Position numbers and translations under genes: made by a program. DNA of 64,000 nucleotides, taken from positions 62,001 to 126,000 of the forward strand of contig JALHNH010000011.1 in assembly GCA_022843625.1 (NCBI GenBank). Direction: 5' to 3'. The notes beneath the pieces are model-generated. The model was not told where the DNA came from. It was given only the letters and a program-made list of their open reading frames with translations, and made no database searches. The stretch is from Bryobacter sp. Lineage in GTDB: Bacteria > Acidobacteriota > Terriglobia > Bryobacterales > Bryobacteraceae. This document shows, in pieces, positions 1 through 8,884 of the stretch; positions within the stretch are counted from its first letter, which is position 1; each line of letters starts with the position of its first letter.

Positions 1-1
1 G

Positions 2-1036
2 CTGGCTGCTTTGGGGATGGTGGACATTCGTACTGACAGCGAAGGGAACGTGATCAGCCGGCTGCCGGGGGCGAGTGCGCCGAAGCCTCTGGTGGTGATC
101 AGTGCTCATCTCGATACGGTGTTTCCGGCTGGGATGGATGTGAAGGTTCGGCCCGAGGGGAAGCGGCTGCATGGGTTGGGGATTGGGGACGACTGTCGCG
201 GGCTGGCCGTTGTGCTGGCGGTGGCTAAGGCTTATCGCGAGGCGCAGGTTAAGACTGCGGGGACGGTGTTGTTTGTTGCAACCGTGGGGGAAGAGGGGCA
301 AGGGGATTTGCGTGGGGTTCGTCATCTGTTTACCAAGGAGTTGAAGGGGCAGGTGGATGCTTTTATTTCTGTTGACGGGACTGGGTTTCGTGTGACTTCG
401 CGTGGAGTGGGGAGTAATCGATACAAGGTGACTTATAAGGGGCGCGGGGGGCATAGCTATGGTGCGTTTGGGATGCCGAATCCGGCTCATGCGATGGGAC
501 GGGCGATTGCTCGCATCGCTGATATTGAAGTGCCGAAGGATCCTCGGACTACGTTTAATGTGGGGACGGTGACGGGTGGGACGAGTGTGAATTCGGTGCC
601 GATTGAGGTGAGCATGGAGCTGGATCTTCGGAGTGAGTCGCCGCAGGAGTTGGCGGTTTTGGATGAGCGGTTGAAGGCGGCTTTGCAATATGGACTTGAG
701 GCAGAGAAGAAGCGTTGGCCGGAGAGCAAGGCTCCGCTCGATCTTGAAGTCAAGACGATGGGCTTGCGGCCGGCGGCAGCACCGAGCGATGAGACTCCGA
801 TTGTGCAGAAGGCTATGGCGGCCGCGAAGATGTTGGGGATTCCGATGTTTGCTACCGGGAGTGGGAGCACGGATTCCAACATACCGATGAGTTTGGGGAT
901 TCCGGCCGTGACGATTGGCGGGGGTGGCAAGAGCCCGAATGCGCACTCGATCGATGAGTGGTTTGAAGAGGGTGAAGAAGCGTATAAAGCGCCGCAGATG
1001 GCGGCGCTTCTGTTGGCAATGCTGGTGGGGATTTAG
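2..1036 (+). CDS. M20-family metallopeptidase, 5' end outside window
   Basis: Zinc-dependent exopeptidase of the M20 clan, probably a peptidase T-like aminoacylase or dipeptidase. The frame is open back to the window edge, so the true start is upstream. Visible metal and catalytic motifs are an HLD (first ligand), GDDCRG (bridging Asp), GEEGQG (catalytic Glu pair) and a final AHS near the C-terminus. Between them lies the dimerisation domain, recognisable from GRGGHSYGAFG. The stop abuts the stop of the convergent DsrE-like gene with no gap. The exact substrate cannot be told from sequence. Confidence 0.85.
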   Translation: MAALGMVDIRTDSEGNVISRLPGASAPKPLVVISAHLDTVFPAGMDVKVRPEGKRLHGLGIGDDCRGLAVVLAVAKAYREAQVKTAGTVLFVATVGEEGQGDLRGVRHLFTKELKGQVDAFISVDGTGFRVTSRGVGSNRYKVTYKGRGGHSYGAFGMPNPAHAMGRAIARIADIEVPKDPRTTFNVGTVTGGTSVNSVPIEVSMELDLRSESPQELAVLDERLKAALQYGLEAEKKRWPESKAPLDLEVKTMGLRPAAAPSDETPIVQKAMAAAKMLGIPMFATGSGSTDSNIPMSLGIPAVTIGGGGKSPNAHSIDEWFEEGEEAYKAPQMAALLLAMLVGI

Positions 1037-1462
1037 TTAGTTCGCGTTGCGGATGTACTGCCAGCCGGCTTGCTGCTTGCGGACAAGTTCAGCTACGGCG
1101 GAATCGACAACCTTGATGTTTGGAAGCAGGGTGTCTTTGGGGATGTTGCGCATCTTTAGCGAGTTGTTGCAGGCGAGTAGACCGACGCCGGATTTGGCAA
1201 GGCGCTCCCACTCTGCGGCGAGGGTTGTTTTGTCTTTGGTGTAGGAGACGATTGCTCCGCCGTGCAAGACCAGTTCCACAGTGACGTTCTCTGGGCCGAG
1301 AGCGATCTTGAGGTTGTCGATGTTGCGGATGACGCCTTCGAGGCGGGGTTGTTCGCCGTTGGACATCTCAAAGATCACGTGATACTTCTTGCCGTCCTTG
1401 GGAAGGCCGTCTTGAGCGAAGAGGCCGAGAACTGCGATGAGGGTGAGCAGGATCGTTTTCAT
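1037..1462 (-). CDS. secreted DsrE/DsrF-like protein
   Basis: A 141-residue protein with a short hydrophobic signal sequence (about residues 1-16) followed by a DsrE-like fold. The family signature is LLACNNSLKMRNI near residue 100, with the single conserved cysteine at the position used for sulfur handling in DsrE/TusD relatives. Being exported, it probably does not take part in the cytoplasmic sulfur relay; many such periplasmic DsrE proteins have unknown roles. It lies 3 bases after the M24 peptidase on the same strand and may be cotranscribed with it. Confidence 0.75.
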   Translation of the reverse strand: MKTILLTLIAVLGLFAQDGLPKDGKKYHVIFEMSNGEQPRLEGVIRNIDNLKIALGPENVTVELVLHGGAIVSYTKDKTTLAAEWERLAKSGVGLLACNNSLKMRNIPKDTLLPNIKVVDSAVAELVRKQQAGWQYIRNAN

Positions 1463-1465
1463 TGT

Positions 1466-2659
1466 TTATAGCCTTATCAGAGATTGCTGGATTTCGCCAG
1501 TGACGATTGCAGTATCAGCCTTTGCGAGGACATCGAATTCTGAGCGCAAGCCGAAGTGTTCGAGATAGATTCCGGGTTCGACCGAGAAGATCGTGTTGGG
1601 CATCACCTGACGAACGTCGTGAGTTTCGAGATTGTCCATGTTGGCACCGGTGCCGTGGATGTCCTGGGTGATGGAGTGGCCGGTGCGGTGGACGAAGTAG
1701 TCGCCGTAGCCGGCAGCGGTGATGACTTCGCGGGCGGCATCGTCGACTTCAAAGCCGTGGAGAATTGATGCGCTTTCTCGAGCGGCCTTCGCTCGATTGA
1801 AGGCTGCGTCGCGTGCCGCTGCGACGATGTTGAAGACGTTGTCCATCTCGGTGGGGACGGCGGTGCCGCAGAAGCCGGTCCAGGTGATGTCGTAGTAGAC
1901 AGCGCCGGGGGTGGTGAGCTTGGCCCACATGTCGAGGAGAAGGAAATCGTTGGGACGGATGGGGAGGGCTGAGGCTTCGCTGGGCTCGTAGTGGGGGTCT
2001 GCGGCGTGGGCGTTGACGGCTACGATGGGACCGTGGTCGGTGAAGAGGCCTTCTCGCTCCATCCCTTGACGGACCCAGCACTGGAGCTGGTATTCGGTGA
2101 GGGTTCGGTTGTTAGCCAGGGCTGATGAGACTTCGGCGAAGGCGGCGCGGCGGAGGGCGTCCATCTTGACGCCGGCGGCGAGGTGCGAATCGATGTGGGC
2201 CTGCGTGAGCGTGGCGTTGAAGATCTGGACGAGATCTGCTGAGGAGACGATCTCAGGGCCAAAGGAGCGGATGAGTTCAATGGTGCCGGCGTCGACCATC
2301 GAGACGTAGAAGATGGCGCAGCCGGGGGAGTACTGCATGGCCACTCGCTTGAGACCGAAGAGGAGTGTGGCTAGGCCTTCCTGGTGTGTGCGCCAGCCGG
2401 AGTAGATGTGCTTCTGGCCTGGGAGGGAATCGAGGATTTTGGATTCGATGCGGTGGACGAGGAGCTGAGGTTCGCCTTCTTTGGGGATCAGATAGTACCA
2501 GCGTCGCGAGGCCATCTGATTGAGCTCGAGGTTGAGGACCTGGTAAGCGATTGGGTCGCGCTGGTGGTGATCGAAGAAGAGCCAGGCGTCGATGTCGAGA
2601 TCGCGGAGGGTCTGCTGGATCGTTTGTATGTGAGAAGGAGAGCTCATCGGATTATCCAT
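1466..2659 (-). CDS. M24-family peptidase (Xaa-Pro type)
   Basis: Cytoplasmic creatinase/aminopeptidase-P fold enzyme of 397 residues, with no signal peptide. The C-terminal pita-bread domain shows the metal ligands: Asp in LLLDMWA, Asp in YYDITW, His in HRTGHS, Glu in SVEPGIY and a last Glu in RSEFDVL. The N-terminal half is the creatinase N domain. The start at 2659 overlaps the ABC gene stop by 16 bases; an in-frame ATG at 2647 (MSSPSH) is an equally plausible start. Likely cleaves Xaa-Pro dipeptides, but substrate is inference. Confidence 0.85.
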   Translation of the reverse strand: MDNPMSSPSHIQTIQQTLRDLDIDAWLFFDHHQRDPIAYQVLNLELNQMASRRWYYLIPKEGEPQLLVHRIESKILDSLPGQKHIYSGWRTHQEGLATLLFGLKRVAMQYSPGCAIFYVSMVDAGTIELIRSFGPEIVSSADLVQIFNATLTQAHIDSHLAAGVKMDALRRAAFAEVSSALANNRTLTEYQLQCWVRQGMEREGLFTDHGPIVAVNAHAADPHYEPSEASALPIRPNDFLLLDMWAKLTTPGAVYYDITWTGFCGTAVPTEMDNVFNIVAAARDAAFNRAKAARESASILHGFEVDDAAREVITAAGYGDYFVHRTGHSITQDIHGTGANMDNLETHDVRQVMPNTIFSVEPGIYLEHFGLRSEFDVLAKADTAIVTGEIQQSLIRL

Positions 2660-3804
2660 TCAAAGTTACCATTTAGCCAAGTGGACCCGGCGTAGTCGCG
2701 ACGGTCGTTGACGCGAAATTCGAGGAAATCGTCGCGCCAGTCCTGACGGGTGCCGTCGGGGTCTTGGGTGGCTAGCGTTATAGTGTAGTCGCCACGCGTG
2801 AAGTGGCAGGGGAAGGTGAAGGAGATGCTTAGGGTGGCGGGGCCGTCGATGGTGATGGGGCAGTTCTCGATTTGCGAGTTGGTGCCTGCGATGTCGATGC
2901 CTTGACGGTTGCGGATGAGAAGGCCGAACTGGAATTGAGTGTTGGGGTGTTGGACTTTGACTTCGGCAGTGAGGGTGATGGAGTCGTTGATTTCGAATTG
3001 GGTGCGGGGCGGGCCTTCGGGGTGATGGAGGTGAGCTGAGAGAATTTGGCTTCGATTGTTGCTCGTTGTGTTGGTGGTTGTGAGCGGGGTGAGGTCGAGT
3101 TGTACGCGGCGCGTGTATTCGTCGGAGATTTCGCGTGGAGTGCCAAGGGTGACGAGTTGGCCTTGCCAGAGGAGGGCGGCACGGTTGCAGAGACGTTTGA
3201 CGATGCCGAGGTCGTGCGAGACGAAGAGGATGGTTGTGCCTTGTGCTTTGAGTTCGTCGAGACGCCGGATGCACTTGTTGGCGAAGCGGGCGTCGCCTAC
3301 GGCGAGGGCTTCATCCACTACGAGGGTTTCAGGATGCTGGTGGATCGCGGCGGAGAAAGCGAGACGGACGTACATGCCGGTTGAGTATTCGCGGACGGGA
3401 CGATCGAAGAAGCGGCCGAGTTCGGCGAAGGCTTCTACTTCGGGGATGGCGGCGTCGATTTCTTTGCGGGAGAGGCCAAGGAGTTCGGCATTGAGACGGA
3501 CATTTTCGCGGCCAGTGAATTCAAGATTGAAGCCGGCACCGAGTTCCAGCAGGGCGCTAATGCGGCCTTGTGTAAGGACGCGGCCTTCGGTGGGTTGGAG
3601 GATGCCCGCGAGGATTTGCAGAAGAGTTGATTTGCCTGCGCCGTTGGGGCCAACAAGGCCAAAGACTTCGCCGCGGGGGACATCAAACGATACGTTGCGC
3701 AAGGCCCAGAATTCGTTCTGGGCCTCGTCTTCGTGCGGGCTACGGCCTCGCCAGAAGCCAGGCTGCGTGATGTATCGCTTGGATACATTCTGAACAGAGA
3801 TCAC
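2644..3804 (-). CDS. Wzt-like polysaccharide ABC transporter ATPase
   Basis: ATP-binding subunit of an ABC exporter for O-antigen or teichoic-acid type polymers, 386 residues. Walker A GPNGAGKST lies near residue 55, the signature region reads EYSTGMYVRLAFS, Walker B is TLVVDEALAVGD and the H-loop is in FVSHD. Residues from about 250 to the end form a Wzt C-terminal-like beta domain that in relatives binds the polymer terminus. No Wzm-type permease lies nearby: upstream on this strand is the phage-like cluster, only 30 bases away, and downstream is a peptidase. The partner must be encoded elsewhere, or the gene is an orphan. Confidence 0.88.
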   Translation of the reverse strand: MISVQNVSKRYITQPGFWRGRSPHEDEAQNEFWALRNVSFDVPRGEVFGLVGPNGAGKSTLLQILAGILQPTEGRVLTQGRISALLELGAGFNLEFTGRENVRLNAELLGLSRKEIDAAIPEVEAFAELGRFFDRPVREYSTGMYVRLAFSAAIHQHPETLVVDEALAVGDARFANKCIRRLDELKAQGTTILFVSHDLGIVKRLCNRAALLWQGQLVTLGTPREISDEYTRRVQLDLTPLTTTNTTSNNRSQILSAHLHHPEGPPRTQFEINDSITLTAEVKVQHPNTQFQFGLLIRNRQGIDIAGTNSQIENCPITIDGPATLSISFTFPCHFTRGDYTITLATQDPDGTRQDWRDDFLEFRVNDRRDYAGSTWLNGNFEWIIR

Positions 3805-3834
3805 GCTTCCTAGTATCGGGCAGAGGCGCTGAGG

Positions 3835-5067
3835 TCAGATCTGGAGCAGGACTGTCAGGTCTCGCCCGGGGGTTCCGAGTGAGGCTGAAGGGACGTTCAA
3901 GATGTCGAAGGAAAGTTTCGCTCCCTGCGGTAAGGCCTGGGTGTTGAACTTGCTCACCGTTGTCGCGACGTTGCTGCCAGCAGGGATTACCAGATCGCAG
4001 TATGGGTTGCCGTTGACTCTAACCAGGATCTCAATATCGTCACCGACGGGAGCTTCCTGGACATAAGCAGAGACATCGCGGACCACCGTTGTGCGGTCTA
4101 CCACGTAGCTGTTGCCGGCGGAAGCCTCTATGGCGAGATAGCCGTGAACGTTCATGGTGATCTGACCTCCAGAGAGAGTGCGGACACCGAAGCTCGTAAC
4201 GCCGGTGTAGCTTTCTTCGGCCCGGGCACTGGCGCCGACACGATTGTAGAGAGTGAAATCAGCAGCGGAGATGCGGACGTTGGGCAGTCTGAAATTGTAG
4301 CGAAAGCCTACAGCTGCCGTGGAACTGAAGTAGCCGGGGACGAATGGAATCGTCATGTCGCGCCGGGTTAGTACAAACACCGGATTGGCAATGTCATGAG
4401 CAACGGCTGAGGTTTGGTAGCGGCCACGGGTGACGGGATAAATGTTGCCACTCGTGGGATCACCTGTGATCTCAAATATCTCTTCCTCAATCTGGAAGAG
4501 ATCTCCTTCAACAAGACTTGCACTGAGGCCGCCGAGAGTAACGGTTGCATCTGAGGGAGAGAGTGCAGCTCCCAGGCTGACTGGGGTGGGAGCGCCAAGC
4601 TCATCCCAGAAGAGGATGCCGAGTTGTCCGACATATACGGAGCTTAGATTTTCGAGAACGCTAAATCCGATGCCACCGATCGAAACAGTGCCTTCTTCAA
4701 TTAATGCAAAGCCAAAGGCTGGAGTAGCAGGTACGCCGCTGTCTGAGCCGGAAGCGGAACCTACTCCAATCTGCCAGAGCAGCGATGGAGATTCCAACTG
4801 GTCGAGCTCAAGGTTGTCTTTGCCTACCGAGCGCAGACTGATCTCGAAGGTCGAGGCGGTAAAGAGTGGCAACATCACGGTAATGATGTCGGTGTCGGAT
4901 TCTGAAGCAAGTGCCCAGGTTGTTTCCACAATCGCGAATTTAGAAGTAGCGTCGGGGACGACATCCCAAGGCGTTTCTATCGTGATGGTGTCGGCAATGT
5001 TGGCAGAGATGACACGCTCCTGGCCCATGCCTTTTCCTGAGCGAATCACGACTTTTTTCCAATCCAT
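3835..5067 (-). CDS. phage-like tail tip / fibre protein
   Basis: Last gene of the phage-like cluster, about 410 residues from the preferred ATG (MDWKKVVIRS); an upstream in-frame start at 5118 would add 17 residues and lengthen the overlap with the previous gene. The middle contains a beta-rich segment with GDLFQIEEEIFEITGD followed by VTRGRYQTSAVAH, a pattern I associate with distal tail and baseplate proteins. No enzyme motif is visible. Its place after the gpJ-like gene suggests an exposed tip or receptor-binding component. Function is inferred from position and composition only. Confidence 0.6.
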   Translation of the reverse strand: MDWKKVVIRSGKGMGQERVISANIADTITIETPWDVVPDATSKFAIVETTWALASESDTDIITVMLPLFTASTFEISLRSVGKDNLELDQLESPSLLWQIGVGSASGSDSGVPATPAFGFALIEEGTVSIGGIGFSVLENLSSVYVGQLGILFWDELGAPTPVSLGAALSPSDATVTLGGLSASLVEGDLFQIEEEIFEITGDPTSGNIYPVTRGRYQTSAVAHDIANPVFVLTRRDMTIPFVPGYFSSTAAVGFRYNFRLPNVRISAADFTLYNRVGASARAEESYTGVTSFGVRTLSGGQITMNVHGYLAIEASAGNSYVVDRTTVVRDVSAYVQEAPVGDDIEILVRVNGNPYCDLVIPAGSNVATTVSKFNTQALPQGAKLSFDILNVPSASLGTPGRDLTVLLQI

Positions 5068-7745
5068 CGATCTACAACGAGGTTGAGGGCCGTGCGAGTA
5101 ATGGAGGTTGTTGTCCACGAAGTGGGAGTCTGATCCACGAGGAAAGTCTGCCTGAACCAGGATCTGAGCCTGCTGTAGTTAGAGTCTGGCGGGATCTGCG
5201 CCTCTGGGGCGGCGCCCACATCAGAAACGGAATCGGCGACAGTTATGCCCGTTGCGATGCGAAGCAAGCGATGTGGTGAGTCTCCACGATAGAGATTCAA
5301 ACTGACGGCGGCTGAGGCGACGCTGATTCCACTTAAGGTGACACGATTGGTTGCCGTGAGACCACCGATCCGGACAGGGATCAAGCTCGACAAACCGCTT
5401 TCAACACCGCTCGCATCGATGGTTGTGAGCCCGTAGAAATAGGAGCCCTGAGGTAGCGTGCCACCTGTCGACTGGACGGTGTAGGCGAAGCTCACCAGTG
5501 GGACACCACCCGCGGCACCAAGTTCCGATTGAGGTTTGCGGAAAGGGATTCTGAGGGCACACTTTTGGACACCGTCAGAATCGACTGCCAATTGTTCGGA
5601 GGCATCAAAGCGTACTTCACTGCCATCGAGGATCGTGCCGCAAACGGCTCGGGCCGAGCCGTTGCGCCAGGCGAAGATGCGAGAGCGGTCATACCGAATC
5701 TGCGCGTTATCGGAATACCAATGATCCTGATGCAGTTGGCAGACAACCTTCATCACATCAAGGCGCGGTGAGAACTGAAACTCGAGAACACGAAAGATCG
5801 TACGATCAAAGCCGTAGCGCTGGTAGCTCACAGCGATAAGATCTCCCGGCCTGATATGGAAGCCTCTTACTGAGGTGCGGAATTCCAGGTACACGTTACC
5901 AGCGATTGACTTGTTGAGCCAGGTTTGACAGATGCGCTGGGCCTGCGGGAAGTTGGGTACGCCAACGGCAGGCAGAGCCTGGGTGATCTCCTGCCGGCGG
6001 AGACGAATGTCATCCGTGTCGGCGATGGAGATGCTGTCCTGCTGGAACTCATTGAGAGAATCCTGCATCTCAAAGCTGACACGATTCGGGGAATCCTGGC
6101 TGGGCTTTGAATAGATTCGGAAGTCGGGTTCCCTGTTCGACTTCAAAAGAATGCCAGTGGTCTGATTTAAACCGTCACCGAATTCATAAGTTGGCCAGCC
6201 GCTGTTGAGTGCAGTCAAGGCATTGCTGCCGGCTGGCTTGGTTGGCTGTTGCAGTGCAATGGTGGTTTCTGGACGGATGGCCAGTTTGCCATCGGGCTGA
6301 AAGTACAGAAAGAGAAGTGAACCAATGCGGAGTGAACGTAGTAGTTCACCAACACTGTAGCGGCGCTTCAGGACGAGACTGGTTTCGAAGCGGCGGACTT
6401 GACGAAGGGTACCGTTTGCATCCCTGGCTTCAACGAGCTCATCGCAGAATTGCGCTGCAGACACGAAGGAGGCAAGATCAAGCTCATCCAGCTTCCAGCC
6501 TGTGCGGCGGAGGATATCGCAAAGAATCCAGGCTGGGTTGGAAGACCAATCCGAAGACACCAAAGCACCTGCAGCATCAAGAACAGGCACCTTCAAGCCC
6601 TCAATCAAAACTTCAACCTTTGGACTCTTCTTGCCGTCGTTGATGCGATTGGGCAATACGAGGTTGAGATAAGCCATGCTGGCGTAGGGGTCGCCAACCG
6701 GATTTGCAGCGGCATCGGTTAAGCCAAGATTGAGTTCACCAGTGCGATTGCCCAGGCTGACCAAATTGAACCAACCTGTTCCGGTCATATTCTGGCCACT
6801 GACGCCTTCAGGAATTTCAAAGCCATCAGCTACCACTTTGATGACGCTATCGATTTCGCCAAGGCCAAGCAAGACTTCGCATCGGGTCAAGTTGCCATCA
6901 TTGCGTGAGAAGACCACCGGGGCCTGGAGCCAGCCGGTGCCGTAGACAGCAGGTACGACATCGTTGAATCGTGTGTCGATGCTGACGAGGTTTGAGATTC
7001 GCCCGGAGGACTCGCCGTGGCCGCGCACGAGAATCGACGGTGGTACAAATTCGATACCGCTAAAGCGTTGCGTCGTGCGATTGGTCGAATCTTTTGAAAA
7101 CATCCCGCGCTCCTCGCAACTCTTGCGAGTATAGTCGCAACTTGTAAACGGAGCAGAGCCATCGAGATTGCCAACACCACCTGCTTTGTCTGGTGAATAA
7201 CCGCACCGGAAGACTGGGGCGTAGCGGCCGTCTTCGCCAGAACTTAGGGCAAGATCGCGCTCTTCCGAAGTCGAAGGAAAGGCCCATGAACATTGACGCT
7301 GGATGCGCATTGGTGGAAAGTTGGCACGAATGGAGCTAAGCCTGCTGAGAACGTTCAGGCGGGCTGATTTTCCGTCCAATTCGCTTACGGTATCGAGAAG
7401 ACCAGTGAGAAGGACGGTCTTGCTTTCGACGGTCGAAGCATTTAAAACCGCAGCGGCAAAACGAACTCTCGCTCCAATCAGTTTTCCGGTTTGGAAGAGC
7501 TGAGAGATTGCACCATCATTGTCCGCAAAGACGACGGAAACCTGGCCAGCGTTTTCACTTGAAACATCACTGGTGAGTTTCCATGAATTGAGTTGATCGG
7601 GCTGAATGCGAGCCTGGTAATTGTTGGCTCCATCCTGGCAGCGAGCCGAAGCCCAGTAGCGTTTGGTGTCGTCGGCCAGCGTGACTTCACATAACAGTGC
7701 GGTGGCAGGTACGACGGGTTGTTCTTTCAGTTCAAGGAGGCTCAT
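5046..7745 (-). CDS. fused gpL-gpJ-like tail tip protein
   Basis: An 899-residue tail tip protein. Residues 1-235 resemble lambda gpL/DUF2163 proteins: an N-terminal tail-hub beta domain then a Cys-rich segment with C152, C181 (in CGY), C203 and C210, the layout used in gpL relatives to hold an iron-sulfur cluster. Residues about 240-700 resemble the host-specificity protein gpJ, including SNPAWILCDILRRTGW and a long beta hub region. Residues about 725-870 look like fibronectin-type-III-like material. In lambda and in RcGTA these are separate genes, with an NlpC/P60 peptidase gene between them that is absent here. Coupled to neighbours by overlap (3') and a 2-base gap (5'). Confidence 0.75.
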   Translation of the reverse strand: MSLLELKEQPVVPATALLCEVTLADDTKRYWASARCQDGANNYQARIQPDQLNSWKLTSDVSSENAGQVSVVFADNDGAISQLFQTGKLIGARVRFAAAVLNASTVESKTVLLTGLLDTVSELDGKSARLNVLSRLSSIRANFPPMRIQRQCSWAFPSTSEERDLALSSGEDGRYAPVFRCGYSPDKAGGVGNLDGSAPFTSCDYTRKSCEERGMFSKDSTNRTTQRFSGIEFVPPSILVRGHGESSGRISNLVSIDTRFNDVVPAVYGTGWLQAPVVFSRNDGNLTRCEVLLGLGEIDSVIKVVADGFEIPEGVSGQNMTGTGWFNLVSLGNRTGELNLGLTDAAANPVGDPYASMAYLNLVLPNRINDGKKSPKVEVLIEGLKVPVLDAAGALVSSDWSSNPAWILCDILRRTGWKLDELDLASFVSAAQFCDELVEARDANGTLRQVRRFETSLVLKRRYSVGELLRSLRIGSLLFLYFQPDGKLAIRPETTIALQQPTKPAGSNALTALNSGWPTYEFGDGLNQTTGILLKSNREPDFRIYSKPSQDSPNRVSFEMQDSLNEFQQDSISIADTDDIRLRRQEITQALPAVGVPNFPQAQRICQTWLNKSIAGNVYLEFRTSVRGFHIRPGDLIAVSYQRYGFDRTIFRVLEFQFSPRLDVMKVVCQLHQDHWYSDNAQIRYDRSRIFAWRNGSARAVCGTILDGSEVRFDASEQLAVDSDGVQKCALRIPFRKPQSELGAAGGVPLVSFAYTVQSTGGTLPQGSYFYGLTTIDASGVESGLSSLIPVRIGGLTATNRVTLSGISVASAAVSLNLYRGDSPHRLLRIATGITVADSVSDVGAAPEAQIPPDSNYSRLRSWFRQTFLVDQTPTSWTTTSITRTALNLVVDRWIGKKS

Positions 7746-7747
7746 GG

Positions 7748-8542
7748 CTATCGCAGGCTCTCGATTCTACGGGTGATGGAATGCGCACCTGGCGCAGCAG
7801 ATCGGGTGTCGAAACTTTTCTGGGCAAGCCAGGAATTTGGGAAAACTCCGCTTTGGGCTCCGGTCTCTAGAGGAGCACCAGGATGAGCCGCAATTTCCAG
7901 TTGAGGTGCAGCGACAATGATTTGAGTTGTGGGCGGAACGACGATGCTGACCATGCGCGTTTCAGGAGTACCTGAGGAGGTGAGACGGACATTGTGACGT
8001 GCCCAGGCTGAAGCGCTACGAGAGACCGATGAGGTTTGCGCCGTATCCGTGAGAGCAAGGGAGAAGTTGGCTCCGCCAGCCCACTTTGCGCGAATGCTGA
8101 AGCAGGTAGTGAACGGGCCGGCTATCGAGACCGACTGCGACAGAGCAAGCGGCTGGGCAGTTGCATTGGTGAGAATGAAGGCATTTGCCTGGTCTGCGTC
8201 CTGGATCGGATCAACTGTCAGGCCGGGTGAAGCCAGCCAGATGGAATCTTCCAAATTGTTTGCTTGAGCGAGGAGATTGCCAATCGGATCGTAAAAGGTA
8301 AAGGAAGATGCCCCGCGCTGTGAAGCGTTAATGAAGTCCAGCAATCGTTGCCATTCCTGCGGGTTCAGGTTTTCGTAGCGCAGCAACCAGCTGTAACGGG
8401 TTCTGGCTTCACTGGCTGCAAAGAGAAGGCTGCCATCCGGGAATCGAGTGGCGCGAGTCATCTTTTCAATCGAGAGTTCCACAGGCAGGTGCGCCAACAT
8501 TCCGTTGTCGAGTGCGGGGAATTGAATTGGATTAGAGGGCAT
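7748..8542 (-). CDS. distal tail protein, gpM/DUF2460-like plus C-terminal beta domain
   Basis: About 264 residues from ATG at 8542, which overlaps the upstream stop by 11 bases; a longer reading to 8686 is possible but would bury most of its extension in the upstream gene. The first 100 residues match the neighbouring gpM-like protein in pattern (WLLRYENL, RLLDFINA, SFTFYDPIG against WRLSYQNL, RLRAFFEG, SFTDPWTG). The remaining 160 residues are Ser/Thr/Ala-rich and beta-like, resembling a jelly-roll carbohydrate-binding module. Likely a distal tail component that decorates or caps the tail; function is inferred. Confidence 0.6.
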   Translation of the reverse strand: MPSNPIQFPALDNGMLAHLPVELSIEKMTRATRFPDGSLLFAASEARTRYSWLLRYENLNPQEWQRLLDFINASQRGASSFTFYDPIGNLLAQANNLEDSIWLASPGLTVDPIQDADQANAFILTNATAQPLALSQSVSIAGPFTTCFSIRAKWAGGANFSLALTDTAQTSSVSRSASAWARHNVRLTSSGTPETRMVSIVVPPTTQIIVAAPQLEIAAHPGAPLETGAQSGVFPNSWLAQKSFDTRSAAPGAHSITRRIESLR

Positions 8543-8882
8543 TTTCAATCTCCAGTTGTGCCGAAAATCTGCCATCTTTGTCACATGCCAGTTGAAGACG
8601 TGGCTCTGCGATACGGCAGTTTGGATAAGCAATCCCTGTCCATGGGTCGGTGAAAGAGAATTCTTCTTCTGCTGAGAGACCTTCAAAGAAGGCTCTAAGG
8701 CGCATTGCTTCTTCGCCGATCAAATTCTGATAACTGAGGCGCCAAGTTTTGCGATCGGCATTGGTGCGAAGCTGAGCCTGGCGCGAATCGCCTTCAAAGA
8801 AGTGTTCTATATGTTGTGCCGGCTCGGATCGAATCGCACTCGACTGTACTTGCTCGCCGGATATCAGGATCGGGAAGTCCAT
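8532..8882 (-). CDS. minor tail protein, gpM/DUF2460-like
   Basis: A 116-residue protein resembling lambda gpM and the DUF2460 distal-tail protein of gene transfer agents. Recognisable features are the RKTWRLSYQNL segment, SFTDPWTG, and the closing beta strands LQIEIENAL-like. It follows the tape measure gene with a 2-base gap and overlaps the next gene by 11 bases. In siphophages this protein forms part of the ring joining tail tube and tip. Confidence 0.65.
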   Translation of the reverse strand: MDFPILISGEQVQSSAIRSEPAQHIEHFFEGDSRQAQLRTNADRKTWRLSYQNLIGEEAMRLRAFFEGLSAEEEFSFTDPWTGIAYPNCRIAEPRLQLACDKDGRFSAQLEIENAL

Positions 8883-8884
8883 GG

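Noticed and set aside
3056-3793. A 245-codon plus-strand frame opposite the Wzt-like gene
   Set aside because: It mirrors the codon pattern of the ABC ATPase gene, which has all family motifs; its own protein is Arg/Ser-rich without motifs.
7735-7775. Plus-strand AAGGAGG followed by ATG at 7744
   Set aside because: The frame stops after ten codons and lies over the start of the tip gene on the other strand; chance match.
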